Source: Puniceicoccaceae bacterium
Lineage (GTDB): Bacteria; Verrucomicrobiota; Verrucomicrobiia; Opitutales; Coraliomargaritaceae
NCBI GenBank assembly: GCA_018402305.1
Contig: JAGYJE010000014.1
Location: 1-64,000, forward strand
Length of the DNA stretch: 64,000 nt
Direction of reading: 5' to 3'
Numbering within the stretch: position 1 is the first letter of the stretch; every line of letters starts with the position of its first letter. The translations under genes and the position numbers were made by a program. This document shows, piece after piece, positions 52,243-63,117 of the stretch. The notes under the pieces are model-generated. The model was not told where the DNA came from. It worked only from the letters and a program-made list of their open reading frames with translations, and searched no databases.

Positions 52243-52944
52243 ATGAAAACTGTCCTCATTTACTCCGGTGGTCTCGACTCGACCGTTCTGCTCTATCATC
52301 TGCTCGATGCAGGGCACGAGCCACACGCGCTTTCCATTGATTATGGGCAACGCCACCGCTGTGAATTGGCCGCGGCAGCGCGGATTTGCGAGGCCTCTGG
52401 GGTCTCCCACACCAAGGCCGATCTCTCCGCCATCCGGGCATTGCTCGCCGGAAGCAGTCTAACCTCGCCGGAAATTGAAGTAGCCGAGGGGCATTATACT
52501 GAGGAGACGATGAAGAGCACGGTCGTGCCGAACCGGAATATGATCTTCCTCTCGCTGGCGACGGGTCACGCGCTCTCGATCGGTGCTGGGCAAGTTGCCT
52601 ACGCAGCGCATTCCGGAGACCACGCCATCTATCCGGACTGCCGGAATGAATTTGCCGACGCCATGGCCACCGCAATGGCTCTGGCCGACTGGAAACAGGT
52701 TGAGCTGAGCCGGCCCTTCGTCGATTGGACGAAGGCCGACATTGTGCGCCGGGGGGCCGAGCTTGGCGTGCCTTTTGCGGAAACCTGGTCCTGTTACAAA
52801 GGCGACAAATTGCACTGCGGCCGCTGCGGCACCTGCATCGAACGCCGCGAAGCCTTCGACCTCGCCCGCGTCGACGACCCAACCATCTACGCCGATGATG
52901 CCCCAACCGTCGACCAACTCCGCCCCAATAACTGGCGGCTCTAG
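52243..52944 (+). CDS. queC: 7-cyano-7-deazaguanine synthase
   Basis: QueC makes preQ0 from 7-carboxy-7-deazaguanine on the way to queuosine. The 233-residue protein starts with the PP-loop [17 protein letters not shown], shows [18 protein letters not shown], and ends in a four-cysteine zinc site ([16 protein letters not shown]). The start at 52243 ([10 protein letters not shown]) is supported by the PP-loop position; a longer frame from 52141 is not. It is followed by a heptamer array and queD. No preQ1 riboswitch was recognised in the 210-bp divergent gap with nusA. Confidence 0.94.
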   Translation: MKTVLIYSGGLDSTVLLYHLLDAGHEPHALSIDYGQRHRCELAAAARICEASGVSHTKADLSAIRALLAGSSLTSPEIEVAEGHYTEETMKSTVVPNRNMIFLSLATGHALSIGAGQVAYAAHSGDHAIYPDCRNEFADAMATAMALADWKQVELSRPFVDWTKADIVRRGAELGVPFAETWSCYKGDKLHCGRCGTCIERREAFDLARVDDPTIYADDAPTVDQLRPNNWRL

Positions 52945-52950
52945 AATAAA

Positions 52951-53041
52951 GTATCCCGTATCCCCCATCTCGCATCCCGCATCCCGCATCCCGTATCCCG
53001 CATCCCGCATCCCCCATCCCCCATCCCGTATCCCGCATCCC
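52951..53041 (+). repeat. heptamer tandem repeat, 13 units
   Basis: Thirteen units of the form GYATCCC (with CCATCCC and one CCATCTC variant) fill the queC-queD gap: 6 bp after queC and 10 bp before the queD ATG. The pattern matches the tyrA-aroA array at 7767-7843, and again the RBS region of the next gene is made of repeat. Confidence 0.95.
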
Positions 53042-53051
53042 GCCTCTCGAA

Positions 53052-53495
53052 ATGCTAACCTGTAAGAAATCCTACCAAGACATCCCATTTGCGCACAGGC
53101 AGCACCGTCATGCGGGCCACTGTGCCTTCATTCATGGGCATAATTGGACGATTACGCTGACATTCGCCTGCCACGAGCCAGACGAGAGCGGGTTCGTAGT
53201 GGACTTTGGTAAATTGAAATACCTCAAGGCCTGGATCGACGAGCATTTGGACCACGCCTGCCTGTTTAACGACGACGATCCGGAAAAGGACGCGCTCCTC
53301 ACGAAATTCGGCCCACTTTTCAAAGCCTACGTGCTACCCAGCTGCTCCAGCGAGGGCCTGGCGCAGCATCTTTACGGGATATTTGACCCCATGGTCCGGG
53401 AAAAGACGAACCGCCGCGCTTGGATCACTCAGGTTGAAATCGAGGAGGACGGTAAAAACTCTGCGGCCTTTTGGCCGAACCTGGATGCTATTTAA
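53052..53495 (+). CDS. queD: 6-carboxy-5,6,7,8-tetrahydropterin synthase
   Basis: QueD converts dihydroneopterin triphosphate to 6-carboxytetrahydropterin in the queuosine pathway. The 147-residue protein matches the family at [20 protein letters not shown]: His15, His28 and His30 bind zinc and Cys24 is the catalytic cysteine. [20 protein letters not shown] and [13 protein letters not shown] complete the signature. Initiation probably relies on coupling from queC or on unusual leader sequence, since the array replaces the SD. It is convergent with a NUDIX gene, overlapping by 4 bp. queE is not in the window. Confidence 0.92.
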   Translation: MLTCKKSYQDIPFAHRQHRHAGHCAFIHGHNWTITLTFACHEPDESGFVVDFGKLKYLKAWIDEHLDHACLFNDDDPEKDALLTKFGPLFKAYVLPSCSSEGLAQHLYGIFDPMVREKTNRRAWITQVEIEEDGKNSAAFWPNLDAI

Positions 53496-54022
53496 AGTGC
53501 CATGAACTTCGCCCAAAGATAACTGAACGACCAGGCAAAGTCTCTCGGCCGCTCCTTTAGCCAGTTATTTAAGTGAGCAATGTCGATCCACTGGCCTTCG
53601 CTCACTTCGACCGGATCGAGCACGAAGGGACCTTCGGCCTGGCATTTATAAACCCAGACAAACTCGTATCCGGTTTGCTTGCAGGGCGCCTCTTTAAAGA
53701 CGCGTGCCATCGTCGCCGGCTCGTAAAGGCCAATCTCTTCGCCGAGTTCACGCAATGCCGCAGCGTCGTAGTCCTCTCCCGCGTCAACGTGCCCGGAACA
53801 GGAACTGACCCATTTGCCCGGCGCCGTGTCTTTAGTCATAGAGCGACGCTGCAGGTAGAGTTGGCCCGCGGAATTAAATACAAATACGTGGATCGCCCGG
53901 TGAAAAAGTTTTTCCTTATGGACGGACGCGCGCGAGGCCTGAAAGAGGACCGAGTCGCGGGCATCAACAACATCAAAAACCTCCGAGCCAGCAGCAGGGA
54001 ATGGTGAAGTGGTTTCGTTCAT
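53492..54022 (-). CDS. NUDIX hydrolase
   Basis: A 176-residue NUDIX protein with the box [23 protein letters not shown], where the Glu and Arg residues bind metal. The start [20 protein letters not shown] and [27 protein letters not shown] resemble the YfcD/isopentenyl-diphosphate isomerase-like group. Substrate cannot be told. It overlaps the 3' end of queD by 4 bp and lies 10 bp downstream of the LolA-like gene's stop, in the same direction. Confidence 0.88.
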   Translation of the reverse strand: MNETTSPFPAAGSEVFDVVDARDSVLFQASRASVHKEKLFHRAIHVFVFNSAGQLYLQRRSMTKDTAPGKWVSSCSGHVDAGEDYDAAALRELGEEIGLYEPATMARVFKEAPCKQTGYEFVWVYKCQAEGPFVLDPVEVSEGQWIDIAHLNNWLKERPRDFAWSFSYLWAKFMAL

Positions 54023-54032
54023 CTAAATCAAG

Positions 54033-54827
54033 CTAGCGGGGGAAGCTAAACATCCAGGGAACGACGCCGGGGTTTACTTGGGCACTTTCCAGCGTGAGTG
54101 AACTCACCCACTTCCCATCTTCAAAGCTCTCGACCTTCCTCGCAATGGGCATACCCTCTTCAATGATATAGTCGGAGTAAATCAGGCTATTGGTCGATCC
54201 GCTGGTTAGATCGGTATTTTCGACCTTCACCTCCAAATACGACCGAATATCGAGAAAGTAGTCGAGTTGGAAACCACTGTCCAAAGTCACACGAATCTGG
54301 TGGCAAATGTTCCCTTCGACAGGCACCGTATCGATGTAGAGCAGTTCCTTCCCCAAGGCATAGGGGAAAAGCAAATAGTTGCCAAACTGAGCGCTGAGCT
54401 CAAAGCGGCGCGTCTCGGCCCCGTCCATTAAAACCGCATCCCGCCCCGGCAGGCGCTGCCAGGCCTCGGCGCCATCGAAGGCCAGTACCAAATCGCGATT
54501 ATTCTGGCGGAGCGTCATTTTAATAAGATCCGGTTTTTTTTGAATCGCCGTGAGGGAAAATTCCTGGTTCTCCATTTTTAGCGTCCCGGAGACTCTGAGG
54601 CTTGAAATTTGGGCCCAGCTATCCGCGCCCCCCAGGGCCTCTTCATAGTAGCGGCTGAGAATTCTTGCCAACTGTCCCGCTCCCAGGCTGGGCATAGCGG
54701 TCTCCCGCAGGGCCGGCGTAAGCAGATCCTCGCTCAGATTGAGACGATTATCCGCCTCCGATGCATTGCCCGGCAGGGTGCCTGCGAGCAGGCCAAACAG
54801 GCTAAGGCTGATTTTCAGAAAGTTCAT
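54033..54827 (-). CDS. LolA-like secreted protein
   Basis: A 264-residue secreted protein with a signal peptide (FLKISLSLFGLLAGTLPGNA). The body has a beta-rich pattern (SSLRVSGTLKMENQEFSLTA, KPDLIKMTLRQNN, LVLAFDGAEAWQ) and a C-terminal DFLDIRSYLEV-type strand set, typical of outer membrane lipoprotein-sorting or RseB-like proteins. It is similar in outline to 30877-31794. The start is ATG 54827; ATG 54833 is two codons upstream. It is divergent from the gspF gene and lies upstream of the NUDIX gene. Confidence 0.7.
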   Translation of the reverse strand: MNFLKISLSLFGLLAGTLPGNASEADNRLNLSEDLLTPALRETAMPSLGAGQLARILSRYYEEALGGADSWAQISSLRVSGTLKMENQEFSLTAIQKKPDLIKMTLRQNNRDLVLAFDGAEAWQRLPGRDAVLMDGAETRRFELSAQFGNYLLFPYALGKELLYIDTVPVEGNICHQIRVTLDSGFQLDYFLDIRSYLEVKVENTDLTSGSTNSLIYSDYIIEEGMPIARKVESFEDGKWVSSLTLESAQVNPGVVPWMFSFPR

Positions 54828-54968
54828 GGTCATTTAGCTCTAGGCTCTGATCAGGCCGAGGCAAGTTTTGTTCCGTTACAAAATGCCGAAGCTTCGCCTG
54901 AGACGAAAGCGGCGTATCGAAAAAGGTCGACTTGTTTCGATAATCTGTGCTTCGATCATAAGCGAATC

Positions 54969-56249
54969 ATGGCTGTTTTCACTTATAAAGCACGGAATGC
55001 CTCGGGAGCCATCGTCAGTGGCTCCGCTGAAGGCTCAGAGCGGCGGATGGTCATGCAGCGATTACAGGCCCAGGGTCTCAATCCGCTCGCGGTGAAGGAG
55101 GCCAGCTCGGTCAGTCGCTCACCCCTGGGTAAGCTTGGCGCCCGGGTTAAAAGCTGGAAGGGTCTGAATGCCGCCAAGTCCGGCTCGGGCGCGGGTGAGC
55201 AAAAGCAAGTGGGCTCAAAGCGTGAGGGCATTGGCCTCGTCGTGTTGAAGCGTTTGATGGAGCTCCACAGCTCGGGGCTACCGGTCGGTGATTCCATCCG
55301 CATTCTGAGCCAGCGCCTGAGCGATAAGGAGCAAAAGGCCATCGTCCAAAGGCTTTGGCGCGACTTAAGCGAAGGGGCCACCCTGGCAGCCGCAATGACG
55401 CGGCAGCCGCGCTACTTCCCCGGCTCGATCAGCTACGTGATCGAGGCAGGCGAGGCGACGGGCAATCTCGCACCGATTCTCCGCAAAGTCATCGACTACC
55501 TCGAAGAGAAGGAGGCCATCCGCAAAAAGATGATCGCGAGCATGGTCTATCCCGGCTTCATTTGCACAGTGGCCATCGCAGTCGTGGTTCTCTTCATGAC
55601 GGTCCTCCTACCGCAGATCCAGGGGATGCTGGAGCGGCTCGGCGGCGAAATGGCCTGGAGTGCGCGCATCCTGATTGACGGCTCCGCCCTGCTGGCGCAG
55701 TTCGGCCCCTTTTTGCTGTTCGGCTTGATTGTGGGCATTCTGGGCTTTCAGCAGTGGCGGCGAACCGAGGTCGGCCGGCAGCGCACGGACCGCTGGCTCT
55801 TGCGGGTGCCGCTGCTCGGTAAAATCTTTTTCTTCGGCGATCTTTTTCAGGTCGGGAATCTGATCAGCACGCTTCTGGAAAGCGGGATCAATACAACAGA
55901 GACCCTGCGCTTAACCGAGCGGACGGTTAAAAACACCGAGCTGCGCCAACGGTTTAATGGGGCACGCACCCAGGTTAACGAGGGCCTGTCCATCGCCCAG
56001 GCCTTTCAAAGAAATCAGTTCATGCCGGATCTGGCGGTGGACATACTCACCGTGGGTGAGAATACCGGCAATCTGGCGCACAGCATGGGCGAGATTACCA
56101 AGGGTTTCCGTAATGAGCTAACGGACCGCCTCACCCGATTAACGACGCTGGTCTCCACCGGGGCCTTGATTTGCGCCTTCGTCCTGGTGGCCCTCATTGC
56201 CATGGGCATTGTGACCAGTGTGTTCCAAGTCAGTCAGACGCTGTCCTAG
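54969..56249 (+). CDS. type II secretion/type IV pilus assembly protein (GspF/PilC)
   Basis: A 426-residue inner-membrane platform protein. It starts MAVFTYKARNASGAIVSGSA, the common N-terminus of PilC/GspF, and has two copies of the T2SSF domain: first at about 90-220 (LVVLKRLMELHSSGLPVGDS) and second at about 295-420 (LFQVGNLISTLLESGINTTE), with three membrane helices. It should organise pilin assembly together with a GspE-type ATPase, which is not in the window. The frame is open upstream to 54609, but the start at 54969 is correct by family. It converges with phoR, overlapping by 20 bp. Confidence 0.9.
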   Translation: MAVFTYKARNASGAIVSGSAEGSERRMVMQRLQAQGLNPLAVKEASSVSRSPLGKLGARVKSWKGLNAAKSGSGAGEQKQVGSKREGIGLVVLKRLMELHSSGLPVGDSIRILSQRLSDKEQKAIVQRLWRDLSEGATLAAAMTRQPRYFPGSISYVIEAGEATGNLAPILRKVIDYLEEKEAIRKKMIASMVYPGFICTVAIAVVVLFMTVLLPQIQGMLERLGGEMAWSARILIDGSALLAQFGPFLLFGLIVGILGFQQWRRTEVGRQRTDRWLLRVPLLGKIFFFGDLFQVGNLISTLLESGINTTETLRLTERTVKNTELRQRFNGARTQVNEGLSIAQAFQRNQFMPDLAVDILTVGENTGNLAHSMGEITKGFRNELTDRLTRLTTLVSTGALICAFVLVALIAMGIVTSVFQVSQTLS

Positions 56250-57519
56250 CTGCGTAGGGAAGCCGAAACGACATACGCGTCCCCTCCCCCGGTTTGCTGG
56301 CTGCTTCAACCGAACCGCCATGCAGCTGGATGATGTGCTTTACGATGCTCAGGCCAAGCCCCGTCCCGCCTGTCTCCCGCGAACGTCCTTTATCCACCCG
56401 GTAGAAGCGCTCGAAGATGTGCGGCAGGTCTTTCTCGGGGATCCCCGGGCCGTCGTCGATGACCGAGCACCGAACGCATCCCGCCTCGACTTCTGCAACT
56501 GCCTCGAGACGAATGACGGTGAAGTCCGGTGCATAACGGAATGTGTTTTCGACGAAATTATCCAATACCTGATTGATTCGGTAGCGGTCGAAGGGAAGAT
56601 TGCCTATCGTCGGATCGACGGCAACCTCGATCCGCTGCTGCCCCGGCGCGAGACGCGTCCGATAGTTTTCCGCGACCTCCGCGAAGAGCGGTTCAATCGG
56701 TTGCGCGATCACCTCGATCTGATCGGGCCGTGATTCGAGGCGCGAGAGGGTCAACAAATCCTCGACGAGGACGTGCAAGCGCTCCGCATTATTCTGAATT
56801 TTCGTGGTGAAGCGCTTTCGTGCGACCGGATCGATCGTCGCGTCATCATCGATGAGCGTTTCTGCGAAACCCTTGATGATGGTCAGTGGGGTACGCAGTT
56901 CGTGCGAAACATTGGCCACAAATTCACGGCGCATCACTTCGAGAGCCTTTAATTGGGTGATGTCGTGCAGCACGAGCAAGGTGGATTGCGCGTTCTTGCC
57001 CCCATCTCCCTTCACTTTGGCGCAGGAGGCCTCGAACCAGAGCGTGTCACCTCCCTGGACAATACTGATTTGCGTGGACTCCGCATACTCGGTACCGGCC
57101 GCTTTTTCCAGAAGCTCCAATAGCGCGAGGGAGCGAAACACCCCCTCCAAGCGCAGCCCTTGAATCGATTGCCCGCCCCGGAATAAGGTCTCTGCGGAGC
57201 GATTGGCATACTCGACAATCCGTTCACGGTTAAAGACAATCACGACCTCCTGCACCGCTCCAAGGATTGCCTCCACCTGACTGGAGTAGCCGCTCTTGCT
57301 GGCTGTAGCCTCGTTGTGTGCCTCAATCAGCGCGTTCAGTGAATCGACCAAGCCCAGAGCCCCGATCCTTTGCAGTGATGCCGCCGAACTCTCCGGCAAT
57401 AGGCGCCGAGACGAGCGCACCGAGGTTTCCATCTCCATGAGCAAACGACGCGTCCGGGTGATCTGCCGGAGACAGATAAGCGTTAGTACGAGCAAACAAA
57501 CTGTGAAAAACCAAAGCAT
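56230..57519 (-). CDS. PhoR-like sensor histidine kinase
   Basis: A membrane kinase of 429 residues. An N-terminal helix (WFFTVCLLVLTLICLRQI) is followed by a coiled linker, a PAS domain (about 75-190, VVIVFNRERIVEYANRSAE), HisKA with His206 (FVANVSHELRTPLTIIKGFAETL) and an ATPase domain (DDGPGIPEKDLPHIFERF, then [13 protein letters not shown]). It matches the phosphate sensor PhoR. It lies 17 bp after the PhoB-type regulator gene, the usual phoB-phoR order. Confidence 0.87.
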   Translation of the reverse strand: MLWFFTVCLLVLTLICLRQITRTRRLLMEMETSVRSSRRLLPESSAASLQRIGALGLVDSLNALIEAHNEATASKSGYSSQVEAILGAVQEVVIVFNRERIVEYANRSAETLFRGGQSIQGLRLEGVFRSLALLELLEKAAGTEYAESTQISIVQGGDTLWFEASCAKVKGDGGKNAQSTLLVLHDITQLKALEVMRREFVANVSHELRTPLTIIKGFAETLIDDDATIDPVARKRFTTKIQNNAERLHVLVEDLLTLSRLESRPDQIEVIAQPIEPLFAEVAENYRTRLAPGQQRIEVAVDPTIGNLPFDRYRINQVLDNFVENTFRYAPDFTVIRLEAVAEVEAGCVRCSVIDDGPGIPEKDLPHIFERFYRVDKGRSRETGGTGLGLSIVKHIIQLHGGSVEAASKPGEGTRMSFRLPYAARTASD

Positions 57520-57536
57520 CCCAAAAGGTGGATCGC

Positions 57537-58238
57537 CTAGATATCCACCGCCCTGTACCCCACACCACGCACTGTTTCGATGAGATGCGCATACGGCCCC
57601 AGCTTTTCGCGGACCCGCCGCACGTGGGTGTCAACCGTGCGCGTCTCAATATCCGTGTCGTAGTGCCATACATTGACCAGAAGATGGTCCCGCGATTGAA
57701 CCCGTCCTTTTCGTTCCATCAGCAACTTCAATAAGCGAAACTCCGTCGCCGTCAAAACTACATTCTGACCGTCGACCGTCATTTGGTGTAAGTCCTCGTC
57801 AATGACGACCCCCGCTATCTCAATGCGGGACTTCCCGGCGGGTTCCGCCGTCGAACTGGCACGGTTTAGCATATTGTTGACCCGTAATTGCAACTCCTTG
57901 GCATTAAACGGCTTCGACAAGTAATCGTCCGCGCCGGTTTCCAGGCCTTTGATACGATCCTCCGGTTCACCCCGGGCACTTAGGAAAATGATTGGGATAT
58001 CCTTCATCAAAGGGTCCGAGCGGGCGATCCGGCAAAGCTGCAAGCCGTTCAACTCCGGCATCATGATATCGAGTATCATGAGGTCCGGTTCAAACTCGCG
58101 AACCTTCGCGATGAATTCAAGCGGGTCGTTCAGGACCTCCACACGATACCCCTCCTGTTCGAGCTTATACTCAAGCAACTCCGTAACGTCCGGTTCGTCA
58201 TCTAATACTAAAATGCGGTGCACTTTTTGCGCGCTCAT
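57537..58238 (-). CDS. PhoB-like response regulator
   Basis: A 233-residue OmpR/PhoB-family regulator. The receiver domain has the acidic pocket VLDDEPDVTELL, the phospho-acceptor Asp57 in LMILDIMMPELNG, the Ser/Thr in IIFLSARGEPEDR and the Lys in YLSKPFNAKEL. The winged-helix DNA-binding domain follows (LTATEFRLLKLLMERKGRV, then VDTHVRRVREKLG). The start at 58238 (MSAQKVHRIL) is preferred to ATG 58247. A phosphate-starvation role is inferred from the PhoR-type partner downstream. No canonical Pho box was found in the 200-bp upstream region. Confidence 0.9.
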   Translation of the reverse strand: MSAQKVHRILVLDDEPDVTELLEYKLEQEGYRVEVLNDPLEFIAKVREFEPDLMILDIMMPELNGLQLCRIARSDPLMKDIPIIFLSARGEPEDRIKGLETGADDYLSKPFNAKELQLRVNNMLNRASSTAEPAGKSRIEIAGVVIDEDLHQMTVDGQNVVLTATEFRLLKLLMERKGRVQSRDHLLVNVWHYDTDIETRTVDTHVRRVREKLGPYAHLIETVRGVGYRAVDI

Positions 58239-58404
58239 ACGTTTCAATTGGGTGATGGGTACTTATGCTGCAACTCAATGATTGGAAACCGCCGGTCGAC
58301 AGCTTCCAAGAAATCACCAAAAGCGGACAGATGTAACAGATGGTCAACGAATAAAGGCCTGCCGCCCCCTTGTCTGTAATAATTTCACCTCGGCGACACA
58401 AAGC

Positions 58405-58422
58405 TGTTTCACGATTGAAACA
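58405..58422. repeat. parS-like imperfect palindrome
   Basis: TGTTTCA-CGAT-TGAAACA has the 7-bp arms of the parS consensus TGTTTCACGTGAAACA, but with two extra central bases. It lies 16 bp downstream of the mnmG stop codon. It may be a degenerate ParB site or a coincidental hairpin at the end of the gene. Confidence 0.3.
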
Positions 58423-58437
58423 AACCCGTCGATCGAA

Positions 58438-61742
<3,305 letters not shown>

Positions 61743-61838
61743 TGCGTAGGTTAAATTCAAGGAATCAGGGACCGCGTCAAGTGAGTATCTCGGAGCCAAG
61801 AGGGAGGCGACTCGAAAGGCAAAACAACCGACGCCGCG

Positions 61839-62669
61839 CTACAAAGCACCGAGCACGGCATCTTTGAAGCGCGCTAATCTCGCCTCAACGAAGTCCTTGA
61901 TCGTCGGCGGCTCATCTTCGATCAGCGGGGTCAGGTCCATGGCGAAGCAGAGTTGCTTCACTGTATCGACCGCGTGGGCGTCGTGAAAGGTGGCATTTGC
62001 CCGGCGACGGCCGATGACGGCGCGCCCGTAGTCCTTGCCCCCGGCGATTTGGGACTGGAAGCAAGCGTTTAGTTTTTCCGCCAGTTCCGGGTGCGCACTG
62101 ACGTCGAGCGCCACCTTGTCTTCATTGCAGAGCCAGTCGAGGTCACGCCAAACCTCACAACCATAGACCTTTTTCGGCCGCGAGAAAGGTGGGATGCGTC
62201 GCAGCGCTTCAATTACGCAGTGGAATACCGCGATGTGGGTGGCATGCTTATCCGCTGGATTGTGCGTGTAGAGCACTTCCGGTTGGGCGCAGAGCAGATG
62301 TTGCTCCAGCGTATCCACCAGCGGGGCGCGTTTACACGGGTCTTTGACCGTGGCGCTGGGGAAAGCAAGCTGTGCGACATAGCTGTAGTGGCCGATCTCT
62401 GCCGCGCGACGCTGCTCTTCGATCCGTATCGCCCGCATTTCAGCGTCGCTGGTCGCGGCATAGGGCCCCGCACGGGCGCTCCCGCCGCCATCCGTGCAAA
62501 TAATCCCGGCAAACCACGCATCGGCCCCTTCGTAACAGGTCGCGATCCCATGATAGGCCATAAATTCCAAATCATCCTGATGCGCGCCGATGCCCAGATG
62601 CGAGGTCCGGGCCTGCGCCTCGGGCAGGCTGGCGTCGTCGGGAACGAATAGATCGGTGTTTGCGGACAT
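61839..62669 (-). CDS. PIG-L/LmbE family deacetylase
   Basis: A 276-residue protein with the family metal motif GAHQDDLEFMAYHG (His30, Asp32, Asp33) and the second zinc histidine region YTHNPADKHATHIAVFHCV. PIG-L/LmbE enzymes remove acetyl groups from N-acetylglucosamine-type substrates. The centre has ICTDGGGSARAGPY. The start at 62669 (MSANTDLFVP) is preferred; the longer frame from 62741 lacks similarity. It stands alone on its strand, 96 bp from mnmE. The target sugar is unknown. Confidence 0.85.
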   Translation of the reverse strand: MSANTDLFVPDDASLPEAQARTSHLGIGAHQDDLEFMAYHGIATCYEGADAWFAGIICTDGGGSARAGPYAATSDAEMRAIRIEEQRRAAEIGHYSYVAQLAFPSATVKDPCKRAPLVDTLEQHLLCAQPEVLYTHNPADKHATHIAVFHCVIEALRRIPPFSRPKKVYGCEVWRDLDWLCNEDKVALDVSAHPELAEKLNACFQSQIAGGKDYGRAVIGRRRANATFHDAHAVDTVKQLCFAMDLTPLIEDEPPTIKDFVEARLARFKDAVLGAL

Positions 62670-62839
62670 GGTTTGGAGACAGATTGGCGGGCTGAGCGGG
62701 GCGGCGCAAGTGCACTTTGCGGAGCAATCGATAGGAAGCATCCTGATGACCGGCGTTGTCGTGGCGCGATGTGAATCGCGTCGACGGGGGGCAGGTTATA
62801 CCATTTTCGTAAAAGGTTTGAACCTATACGAACCCCTCC

Positions 62840-62912
62840 CACCTGACAAGCAGGTGACCTCCCCTTAGCAGGGGAGGAGCTTTCTATAGTTCCCCTCCTC
62901 GGCGAGGAGGGG
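62840..62912. repeat. cluster of three palindromes
   Basis: Three perfect hairpins stand close together: CACCTG-ACAAG-CAGGTG (62840-62856), CCTCCCC-TTAGCA-GGGGAGG (62858-62877) and CCCCTCCTC-GGC-GAGGAGGGG (62892-62912). They have no T-tracts and look like a REP-type or small mobile repeat rather than terminators. Confidence 0.6.
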
Positions 62913-62934
62913 TGGTCGGCCCCAAGCCCTCATC

Positions 62935-63021
62935 CAAAACAACGTCACCATCGCCAACCGCGAGGAAAAGGAGATCCTCGCCGAATGGCGTCAACGCCTC
63001 GGCGCCGCCCCGGCAAAATAA
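62935..63021 (+). pseudogene. gene fragment, 3' end only
   Basis: An open frame ends at TAA 63019-63021 and reads NNVTIANREEKEILAEWRQR, then LGAAPAK, a charged helical C-terminus like that of a small phage protein. Its 5' part is missing: palindromic repeat replaces it. It lies between two repeat clusters and 96 bp before the terminase-like gene. The family is not recognised. Confidence 0.4.
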
Positions 63022-63024
63022 AAA

Positions 63025-63072
63025 CTCCCCGCCTCTCTGAGGAGGGGTGGCCCAACGGGCCGGGGTGGTGCC
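63025..63072. repeat. palindromic repeat, second cluster
   Basis: An imperfect hairpin CCCCGCCTC-TCT-GAGGAGGGG (one mismatch) is followed by a second, GGCCC-AAC-GGGCC. The GAGGAGGGGTGG element is shared with the hairpin at 62892-62912, so both belong to one repeat family. Confidence 0.55.
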
Positions 63073-63117
63073 TCAAGTCTTACACTACTCAAAACTCCTA
63101 CTTTCCCACCTTCCCAC

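Noticed and set aside
58248..58437. Pho box upstream of the PhoB-type gene
   Set aside because: Two CTGT elements occur near 58325-58340 but at 9-bp rather than 11-bp spacing.
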